The position numbers were made by a program, and so were the translations under genes. A DNA stretch of 64,000 bases from Cocos nucifera (taxonomy: Eukaryota; Streptophyta; Magnoliopsida; Arecales; Arecaceae). This document shows, piece after piece, positions 55,251-64,000 of the stretch (position 1 is its first letter; each line of letters begins with the position of its first letter). Under the pieces are notes generated by a model. It saw only the letters and a program-made list of their open reading frames with translations, was not told the DNA's origin and made no database searches. Where the stretch lies: positions 3,182,208-3,246,207 of the forward strand of contig QRFJ01000021.1 of the NCBI GenBank assembly GCA_006176705.1, in the 5' to 3' direction.

Positions 55251-55627
55251 GAAGGCCCCGATGAGGAGCAAGCATTCCGATGGAGCTAATCAGGATCAAG
55301 AGCTCCATGTGGATCAACCGTAGAGGTCGTACAAGTATGCGGTCATAGTATGATGCTAGAGCATATTTTTGTAAATTCAGATCGTGGAGATCGGCTACCT
55401 GTGCACATGTTTCAAGTTCTGAACTCGAATCGATCAGCAAATATGATTTGCTGATCGATCGCATTTAAATTTTAAATTACATATTAGCATGTCTAGATCC
55501 TTAGTAAGATAATTGATTAGATCGATGCATGCTATAGAATTAATATTATATTTATTTTAGCTTTCACTATAATTAATTAGAAAAAGTTTTCGCAAAGTAT
55601 GCCCTAAACCCTGCTCGATTTTCTATA
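55251..55627 (+). repeat. Element B 5' LTR, right part
   Basis: Continues the B LTR after the CTATC target copy and ends with GATTTTCTATA just before the primer site. The canonical CA terminus appears as TA. Confidence 0.6.
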
Positions 55628-55628
55628 G

Positions 55629-55640
55629 TGGTATCAGAGC
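55629..55640 (+). other. Element B primer binding site (tRNA-iMet)
   Basis: TGGTATCAGAGC, the standard complement to the 3' end of plant initiator tRNA-Met, directly after the LTR and on the plus strand, which sets the orientation of B. Confidence 0.9.
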
Positions 55641-58600
55641 AAGGGTTGCTTGACATGTTCTAATATATAATTAAAAAAATTAAATACTTATATATTTGAT
55701 ATGTTAGATCCAGATAGCTTAGTAATCAAGGGTGAATGAGCCACCAAACTATTCGATCATAAGGGATAAGTATGGTTTAAAGGCCATCTCCTCCCATTCA
55801 GTGGGGATTCCTTATGGTGGTAGGGGTATCATCGCAAACTCATTCATTAAGATGAACAGTAAAAAAAATTTATTATTAAATATTTGATATGATAATTAAA
55901 TATGAATATGTTAGATTAGATTCTAAATACAGATTAAAATGTTTAAATTTATGCTTGATTTTTTATTTAAAAATAGCAATAGCGTTGTTGTTTGGAGAAA
56001 TGAAGCTTTATTTTTTTTTGATCCATTTTGAAATGAGTCGACTCATTGAAAAAGAAAATAAAAAACTTTAAAATTTAAAACTTATTTTAAAAATAGAATT
56101 CCACTCATCAGTGCAAAACTTAATAAAAGAAATTAGTGTTATCATAGAATCTAGAATTAAGAATTAAAAGTCTAAGACAAATGATAAACTTGGGTTAAAA
56201 GATCTAGATGATTAGATCCTTAATTAGTTAGACTAAGGTTAGTTAAAGAATGGATTAATCTAGAGTAATTGAATCAATTTAATCAAGTATTGAATTAGCA
56301 TTAGGTCAAGGACACTTTAGACTCAACTTCAATAGTTATAGTTGAATGAGTCATGTCTTTAAACAAACGACAAAAATGGACTTGAATTCATAGTTACGCA
56401 GTAAAGCCCAAATTTACTAGATTGATTAGATTAAACCTAATTAATCGGTTGGTATCTAAGGTAAGTTTGGCAATCCAGACCAGTATTTTTTAATTGAGAG
56501 CTACTTGCACTGATTTTAATTTTTGATGGAGTTTAATGGCATATCCTTCCACTGATCTCACTTACCTGCCGCCTAAAAATCGATTAGGTTTGATCTAGAT
56601 ACTTGGTGATTCGGTGATCATGTCACTAGAAATCAGTTTGACTAATTTCAATTAGTGAGACTGATATAGGTGCCCATGGACCAAAATTGATCCTAATCCT
56701 CATCAGTGACTTATGAAGTTAGTGGGAGGACTTGACTTGATGAAGTCAGTGGGAGCAAATTAGTCATATTTTTCTATCATTAAATCAATTAATAATTTAA
56801 ATCACTTTAAATTATTAGTATTCTTAAAGATAAAGTTATGGAGAATTGAGTCATAAGCTTTCGCATTAAAGGTGTTTGAATAATGGGTTATTAACTCACT
56901 AATCCTTGAGGCCCAAAGGTTTGGTGGCTTATTGAACTAATGAAATTAATATTTCATCATATGATATTTGGATGTGCTCTTAAATGAATGGTTTGGTTGG
57001 TCCAACAAAGTTGGCTTAATCATTAATTAGTAGATGCCAAGTATAGTTATGTAATGGTTAGATCTAATCAGATCTTGTAAGTGGAGCTACAAGCCTAACT
57101 CGATTAGGTTTTTTTTGGGCAAATTAAATTACTAAAAACTTATTTGGAGAACATTGATTTATGAACTCCCTTAAGTGTTATGGGTTGGCAACCTAGATTG
57201 GGCTCGTGTGCAGTCTATGTAGATATATACTACTAGGAAATTTAAAGTAATATCCGACATTAGAGATGAGGCTACATTGATAAAATAGTGAAGAACTTAA
57301 GACCTAAAGTCAAGGTCTGTAGGTCTTAATATAATTTCATATATTAGGTTATATTCTCTTTTCTTTAAAATACAGGCTAATCCTAATGCTCCAAATCATT
57401 GTAGACAGTGACACTTATTGGGACCAACTTCAATAATTAGTATCAAAAGTTGAATTTGATTTTATCAGTACGACATGATCTATTGGGCTCTAATGCGCAA
57501 TTAAAATAATTAATTCAATAATTGATCAAATCAGACATAGTGCTTTTCTACTGTTAGAAGCTGGATCATAGTGAAGAATCGTTTACTTCTCTCGACCATA
57601 ATAGGCTAACAGAGAAAGAAAGTAAGAGTTGCTCATTAGGTGTTATATGACTAATACCTAAAATTTTTCTATTTGTAATTCTAACTATTGGGATATTAGA
57701 TTATTAGTGGTCTTATGCAATTTGTTAAAGACCTTTGAAAAGTAGAATATTTGAAAATGGTAAGTAGATACTGATGTTAGGATGGAAGTCCGTTCTAAAT
57801 CCTAGCTTATAGAATTATTCAGCTTATTTTAAAAGATATTTTTGAGTGAATGTCATCATCGTCATCGTGTTATGATAATATGATCCTATTGGCTAGCTGA
57901 TCAGAGATGGTTATAATTTACATAAAAAAATTATTATAATATTATTATGAATAGTATTGCAATAATAATATGGTATAAAAATGATAATTTATTTTATATA
58001 GTCTGTTAAAGTGTAATTATACATTTAATAACACCCAAGTAGATTGTTATGAAATTCTTATATTGGCATTATAAGGCTTTAGTATCTTGAAAGAAAGGAT
58101 AAATAGGTTAACTTGAGTGAAACTCGCATCAATGGTTGTGAATATTATTATAATCTATGAGTCTTATTCTTCTTGAAAAAAATGAATAAAGTCACCTTTT
58201 CCTGAAAAAGGTGAAGGAGCCAATATTTTCTAGTCTCATACATAGTGAGGTATTGATTGTGAATTAAGTACCAAGAAAGTAATTAATATTTCATTTCAAA
58301 ATATCTATCTGAGCTGGATGCGTCTGGCTGAATCATTTGAAATATTCAAATGATTCAGATAATAAAATAGAAAAATAAACTGGATAAAGATTTTAAAAAT
58401 CTTCTAGATCGACGGAGGCTGAATACTTATCCGTGAATTTGTGATATATTTAGGAGAGAATTGGATTCTTCTCTCAATGAATTTTTTTTCAGAAATATGT
58501 GATCCTGAAAGAAGAAATTGAACTTTTAGCATGGTTTAATCACGATAGGTTCACTAGTCCACTATTTTAGGGTTATGCTTTAAAACTACTTATTTAGCTC

Positions 58601-59510
58601 TGAAAAAGTTTTGAGTAATCTGTCAGCAATAGATCCATAATGAGATTATGGATCGGGCATAGACTAAAACTCTTCACTTTTGGATTGGAAGTTAATCGCC
58701 TATGTAAATATTTGCACATAGATAACCTTGGATCCTGGTCCAATAGTATTTAAGGGTTTATTATTCTACCCATACTGAAGAATATAGAATGTTCATCAGC
58801 ACGACGTACATTTTCTTTTGGAAATGAGTTGCTTAGAGAAAGAACTGATGCTTTGTCAAGTTAAACTTAGAAAAGTTTGACTGATAGAAAAGACTAACTG
58901 TACTCTAGTAAACCATAGAATAGAATTTGTCCAGATCAAATCTGGAGCACATTAACGTAATCATCTTTAAGAAGATCCAGTAGAGTACACGTTAGCCCAG
59001 ACATATACTTCAGTAATCTAGGTTGGGATGATATCCTGATTTGAGCTCGATGAAAGAACAATAAGGATCCGATCACTATAGGGTATATAATGCAGTGGTT
59101 GACTCTGAGAATGCTTGCAACCACGTGGATCCAAATTGAAATCTATGGAAATAATGTGTATGGACCACTAGTCGATGTCCCTAAAGGGATAAATTTATTG
59201 ATGTGAATGATTTTCAAAAGGATCAGAGTAAATGCAAATATGAAAGGTCAAGACCTTAAAGCCCATTGGCGTATTACTCAAGAATTAGAACATAATGTTT
59301 TTGAACGTATGCTTTATTTATGAACTAAAGACAATCTTGTATTGTAATTGGACAAAATATCTGTAGTGTTATTTCTTGTATATTTGATAATGAATTCTCT
59401 TAATTAAGAATGAATTCCTACATTATAACATAAGGGTTACTGTCATCTTATTTCTTCATGTACGAGATTAGATTGGTACTACACTAGAGGTAGTGAGGCA
59501 GAATACTAGT
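55641..59510 (+). pseudogene. Element B internal region, heavily decayed
   Basis: Almost 3.9 kb of AT-rich sequence without a sustained frame. At 59136-59192 the plus strand reads IEIYGNNVYGPLVDVPKGI, resembling the conserved start of copia reverse transcriptase (SMxxNxVWxLVDxPxG). Gag and integrase could not be recognized with confidence. Confidence 0.45.
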
Positions 59511-59520
59511 NNNNNNNNNN
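59511..59520. other. Assembly gap (10 N)
   Basis: Ten N characters; the real gap length is unknown. It separates element B (plus strand) from the integrase part of element A (minus strand). Confidence 1.
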
Positions 59521-60450
59521 AAGAATGGCAGACTTCCTCTATCGTGCAGATCTTCTTAATGTCACCTCATCATTAGACTGAATAGGTTGAGGATTCAAAA
59601 TAGGAGAAGAAGAACTAGAAACCTGAACGTCCATTCTATTAATAGGTGTGGAAACTATATTTTCATATGGTGTAGTCACAAAAATGGAGACATTCTCAAT
59701 CTGATTATTATCAACATCAATACCTCGAGAAGTTTTTATATCAGATACATCAAGTTCTAGAAATTTTGTATTCTATGACTCTATAATTTTGTTACCTCTT
59801 CCAAGACTATAGAATCTGTATCCTTTAGCATGTTCTAGATATCTAATAAAATAGCAATGACTGATTTCGGGGTCAGTCCTTTTCTCTATAGAGTTATATA
59901 TTCTTACTTCTACAGGATAATCTCAAACTCAAAAATTATTCAGACTAGGTTTTCTATCCGTCCAAATTTTAAAAGATATTTTGGATACAAATTTACTAGA
60001 AATCCTATTAAGAATATACAAGATAATTTTAATAGCCTCACCTCATAGATATTCTGATAAATTTGACCTACTCATCATGCTCTTCATCATATCTTTAAGG
60101 ATGTGATTACGCCTTTCGGTCATACCATTCTGCTCAAGACTATCAGGCATAGTATATTAGACTACAATCCCATAATCTTATAAGTATTTGGCAAACGGAT
60201 GCATATGCTATCCTGCTACATCATGTTTGCCATAATACTCACCCCCACAATCAGATCTCATAATTTTGATGATTTTTTTAATTATATTTTAACTTCTATT
60301 TTAAATATTTTAAATTTTTCAAGAGAATCAGACTTTTCTTTAATCAAATAAAGATAATCATATCGAGAAAAATCATCAATAAATATGATAAAATATTTAT
60401 TATCATAGATTATAAAAGAATAAGATCCACTAATATTAGTGTAAATTATT
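59521..60450 (-). pseudogene. Element A integrase, with many stops
   Basis: Minus-strand reading gives KYFIIFIDDFSRYDYLYLIK, MRSDCGGEYYGK, PFAKYL-stop-DYGIVV-stop-YTMP, EQNGMTERRNHILKDMM and later YRFYSLGRG and VTLRRSAR-stop-RKSAI. These match copia integrase and its C-terminal extension. The sequence ends at the N gap. Confidence 0.82.
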
Positions 60451-60451
60451 T

Positions 60452-60840
60452 CTAGAAGGCTTGAACTACGAGTTCCTTTTTCTTTTTAGTCTTAGTCAGT
60501 TTACCCATAATACAGTTAATGCAAGTCTCCATATTTCCAAAATCTAAGGTAGGCAAGATGTTATCTTTAATCAATCTTTCAATTCTTTCCTTAGATATGT
60601 GTCCTAAGTACCTATACCACAATATAGAGGATCTTTCTTTGATTCTAGAAAGTTTTGCAATCACATTCTCAACATTCAAAGAAGCATAAGGATTATCATA
60701 AGGTAAACACAATCTATATAATCCATCACTCAAAATGCCATAGCCTACAATTTGAGAATTAAACATCAAATTAACTTTTCTATCATGAAAATCAAAATCA
60801 AAATCAATCTTATCCAAAGAGAAAGTAGAAATCAATTTTT
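60452..60840 (-). pseudogene. Element A pre-integrase domain
   Basis: An open 127-codon frame reads SSILWYRYLGHISKERIERL and TCINCIMGKLTKTKKK, the copia GAG-pre-integrase (H..C..C) zinc region, upstream of the integrase. Confidence 0.82.
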
Positions 60841-61990
60841 TTTTCTAAAAGAAGGTACATAAAAGATGTTTTCTAAAGAAATTTAAAAACCAATATTTAA
60901 AGATAATTTGACAAGTCCTATGTATTCTACTTCAATTTTAACATCATTTTCTACTTTCAGCTTGATCTCTTTTAGGCTTGGTTTCCTCTTATTTATGAAT
61001 CGCTGTAAGAAAATGATAACATGAGTTGTAGTACCGCTATCTATCCATCAGAAATCAATAGGGACATCAACTATATTTAACTTATAACAAATAAGAGCTA
61101 GGGGCTTACCTTCTTATTTTTATTTCTTTTCTAAGCAAGACTTAAACTTGTAGCATTGACTTCTTATGTGATCTTTCTTTTTATAGTAAAAATATTTGAC
61201 TCCATTTCTAATATCAGCTTTAGGACCTCCTACAGAATGATTCTTACTAGGATTGTTATCATGTCTTTTAGCATACTAAGATTGTTTAGGAGCAGCAGAT
61301 TTATTCTTTTTTTCTTCATAAAACTTTTGCCAGAATAAAATTTTGATTGGAAAGAAAGAAGAGCAATCTCTCTCTTTTCTTTCTTTAGTTTCTCTTCCTC
61401 AGTAATACATTTAGTGATCAACTCATTAATACTTTAGATTTCATTTAGAGTATTATAGATAGTTTTAATCTAAAAAAATTCAGCAAGTAAGAAATTCAAA
61501 GCATGAGGCATTAGAAAGGACTCGGGCAAATTAAATTTCAGATCCTTAAGTTTGATTTGAAGATGAACCATTTTCAGAATATATTTTTTGACACCTACAA
61601 TATTGTTATATCTCATAGTCATCAATTTTTTCATCAAACATTCAGACTTAATATTTTCAGATACAAGATATCTCTGTCCTATAGCATCAAATAATTCTTT
61701 AGCACTATCGATCTCTGGCAGATTATACAGAAGATGCTTAGAAACTAGCCACTTAATAGCAATTAAACTAAGCTTATTGGATTTTTCCTACTTAACATAA
61801 TAATCTTTCTATTCTGATCTACTCTGGTCATTAAGATCATCAGGTTTATTCTCATGTAATGCTAGATCAATGTCAGTAATCTCTAAAGCAAATTTCATGT
61901 CTTGTTTTCACCTTTTATAATTTGATCAAGCCAAGACTTCAACGATGACATTATTATTATTAACACCAAATAAAACTATACAAACAAATA
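60841..61990 (-). pseudogene. Element A gag and protease, with stops
   Basis: Gag reading: SNYKR-stop-KQDMKFALEITDIDLAL, NKLSLIAIKWLVSKHLLYNL, SAKELFDAIGQRYLVSE, a UBN2-type gag. The zinc knuckle near 61200-61150 reads FYYKKKDHIRSQC, so its leading Cys residues are changed. The protease (about 61060-61035) reads stop-WIDSGTTTHV. Confidence 0.78.
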
Positions 61991-63750
61991 ATAAAAATAC
62001 AAAATATTAGATAATGGGCATGTACATAGACAACATAGTCATATAGTAACATAAACCATAAACAAGAGTCCAAACACTATATCACATATTCTTCTTTGGA
62101 TAGAACATGCAATATGCATAAGAGTTCTTTAAACAATATCATAAAAGAAATACCTTAGCATTTAAAAATCTATCTTCTTTGGATAGACAGATCCTAAAAG
62201 TCAGAGTACTCTCATAATATAATGGTCCACATAATTTCTAGTTAAAACATATAATAATCTTTTTTAGATAGCTGATTGTATGTCACAACTAGAAAATATC
62301 CCTCTAATGATGAAAAATTTTATTACTAACATAAATAAACTACTTTGGTGATAAATATTCATGCTAATCTATAAAATTATCCATATAGAAAATTTAATAT
62401 CCAAAATGATCAAGTTCAATATAGGATACTTAACAACATGCATCCCACTGCTCATAATATAATATAATATTATATTCCGAAGTTACAACAATGTGTTTGT
62501 ACAATTTCAAAGACATATTATGCTAAAAATAATATTAAATATAATTTTTTTGAAGAGTATTATCATAAATAAATTTTTTTCAGGAAGCAAACAAAAATTT
62601 TGAAGGACTAATATAAAATAATAACCTTCAATAGGAGCTTAATTGCAAAATAGAGATTTTATACAATAAACTACATTATAGGGGCTAAAATATAATTTTT
62701 ATTGACCAAAATCAAATTTTTATAATTATCGGGACTAAACTATAATTCTCCTTTTTATGTACTTAGATCAAATATTAAACTTGGTAGGGACTAAAGTGCA
62801 AAAGGGCCATTATAACAAAATATCAGCTTATTGGGGTCGGATTTTGGGTTGAAATCCAAAACCCATCAAGATGGGCTTTTGATCCTCACGATTAGGCAGC
62901 TCAAAGAGGGCCTGGCCAGTGCCTCTTCCGCCCCCAAGTCCGATCCGACGATCGTCGAAAAAAGGTTGATCGACGGACCGCCGATTTCTCCCTATCAAGT
63001 ACCACTAGTAGCTGTCGAAAATTCATGAGAAATTGCCAACGTTCTTCTTTCTCAACATGCGGTGGAAGAGAGGAGGTCGGAACCGACGCTCCCCGCTCCT
63101 TGAAGTCCGACGGTCGGTGGGAGGCCGACCACCATCCACCATCGTCAACCATCGGCAAGGTGCCTGCCGTTGGCCACAGCATGCGAGAGGTAGAAGAAGG
63201 GCATGACGGCTTGAACCGTCGCCCATCTTTTGTTTTTTTAATTTGGGCTGGTGGTCAATGAGAGGGTGATCGTCATCCTCTCACCGGCCATGTCGGTTGA
63301 TTATCGGCACCGATCCACCGCCCGGGAGGAGCAGCACATGGCATGGGAGGAGCCGACGGTCTCCTCCTTCCCTTCAACATTTTTTATTTTTTACTTTTAT
63401 TTTTATTTTTTATGGATTTCTAATGGAGAAGATCTGCTCGATGGTCGGTGCCACCATCCATCAAGGTCACCGCCAGGTCCCATAAATGGGGCCACTTTTA
63501 GATGGCCGAAGCCGATCGCGCACAAGCGAAGGAGAAGGAGGGCACAATGGTGGAAATTGCCGCCCCTCATGCCCCTTTCTCTTTTTTTGGTTATGATCAG
63601 ATCTTTAGATCCTCACGTGATCGCCAGACCTTGATTCGGCTAGAGAGAGATCCGACCGGCAAGGAGAAAGAGAGGAGAGGGCATGATCTCAGAAGATCCA
63701 TCCACTCTTTTGCTTTAACAAATTTTTTTGATTCTAATATTCTATAATAC
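61991..63750 (-). other. Element A 5' leader, with a GC-rich part
   Basis: Between gag and primer site. 62830-63700 is clearly richer in G and C than the rest of A. It has several overlapping frames on both strands, none of which I recognize. It may be the original leader or an acquired segment. Confidence 0.5.
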
Positions 63751-63763
63751 GGCTCTAATACCG
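63751..63763 (-). other. Element A primer binding site (tRNA-iMet, two mismatches)
   Basis: On the minus strand CGGTATTAGAGCC, versus TGGTATCAGAGCC in elements B and C. Confidence 0.7.
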
Positions 63764-63765
63764 TA

Positions 63766-63800
63766 TGTAGAAGATTAGAATACAAAAGATAGATGTGTAC
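63766..63800 (-). repeat. Element A 5' LTR, first 35 bp only
   Basis: TGTAGAAGATTAGAATACAA and following bases match the left edge of the LTR at 41776, then similarity stops at the start of element D. Confidence 0.65.
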
Positions 63801-64000
63801 TGTTGAGGATAAATTTCCCTCCCATCGAAGTCCAGCCTAGTGCTTAGCCTAATGCAGCTGGTAATCATGAAAGATCTTCGATCGAAAATTCTCTCCTCAA
63901 TGGCTGAGCCCCAGTCGAATTTTTTTAGTGGCTGAACTCATCCAGCGATCGATCTCCTCCAACTGGACTCCGAAACCAATTGAACTCCTTCAGCGATCGA
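63801..64000. mobile_element. Element D: probable LTR start of a further insertion, truncated by window end
   Basis: Begins TGTTGAGGATAAATTTCCC exactly where LTR homology of A stops. Contains two related copies of GAACTC(A/C)T(C/T)CAGCGATCGA (63933 and 63979). Family not identifiable; the other end is outside. Confidence 0.4.

Larger units (their letters stand above)
43346..59510 (+). mobile_element. Element B: degraded copia retrotransposon, plus strand, inserted in element A
   Basis: The 5' LTR starts TGTTTGGAAAATATG at 43346, inside the RNase H of A. It is split by element C (45956-55250 including one target copy), resumes at 55251 and ends near 55627. A tRNA-Met primer site follows. The internal region to 59510 is full of stops. 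A trace near 59136-59192 resembles the start of copia reverse transcriptase. The 3' LTR is not in the window and may lie in the N gap or be deleted. Confidence 0.6.
41776..63800 (-). mobile_element. Element A: Ty1/copia LTR retrotransposon, minus strand, carrying nested insertions
   Basis: Read on the minus strand: start of 5' LTR (63800-63766, interrupted), primer site, leader, gag, protease, pre-integrase, integrase, [gap and element B], RNase H, polypurine tract, 3' LTR (42206-41776). Integrase before RNase H places it in copia. The two LTR edges share AAGATTAGAATACAAAAGA plus flanking bases. All coding parts are decayed. The reverse transcriptase portion is absent or lost in the N gap. 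Confidence 0.75.

Noticed and set aside
63023..63747. Several overlapping frames on both strands in GC-rich DNA
   Set aside because: Located in the leader of element A, with no mutual support, no motif and mixed low-complexity translation.

Overview
This is plant nuclear DNA. Intron-rich gene structure, polypyrimidine-tract splice sites, MITE-type repeats and nested Ty1/copia LTR retrotransposons all point to a flowering plant. The protein and repeat character suggest a monocot, with a palm as my best guess; I could not test this. A 10-base N run at 59511-59520 shows the window comes from a scaffolded assembly.

Left part (1-38.3 kb): one large minus-strand gene, the orthologue of Arabidopsis RST1 (RESURRECTION1, focadhesin/FOCAD family, DUF3730). 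I reconstructed 21 coding exons from the ATG at 37960 down to 2261. Every junction has GT..AG borders and all phases agree, giving 4245 nt or 1415 codons without a stop. Arabidopsis RST1 is about 1.8 thousand residues, so roughly the last quarter should lie beyond position 1. Several introns are several kb long. They hold MITE-like TIR elements, a dispersed repeat family with ACCATACC/GGTACCG motifs, and microsatellites, but no second gene that I can support.

Middle part (38.2-41.7 kb): the RST1 5' flank is packed with AT-rich and TIR-type DNA transposon remnants. The clearest is an element of about 1.27 kb at 40414-41678 with TIRs of roughly 210 bp and a flanking run of nine T on each side.

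Right part (41.8-64 kb): a nest of LTR retrotransposons. Element A (copia, minus strand) runs from its 3' LTR at 41776 to its tRNA-Met primer site and 5' LTR start at 63766. Element B (copia, plus strand) is inserted in the RNase H region of A at 43345/43346. Element C (copia, minus strand, 9.3 kb, diverged 5-bp target duplication) is inserted inside the 5' LTR of B at 45955/45956. A probable fourth LTR (D) starts at 63801 inside the 5' LTR of A and leaves the window. All coding parts of A, B and C are broken by stops, frameshifts or deletions.

The one host gene probably acts in cytosolic RNA surveillance, by family knowledge: RST1 links the cytosolic exosome to the SKI complex, and mutants show wax and embryo defects. 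I found no convincing new molecular system. The most useful second looks are the nested element history, the W-box cluster present in only one LTR of C, the transition-type stop codons in A, and the TIR elements with purine/pyrimidine-rich interiors.
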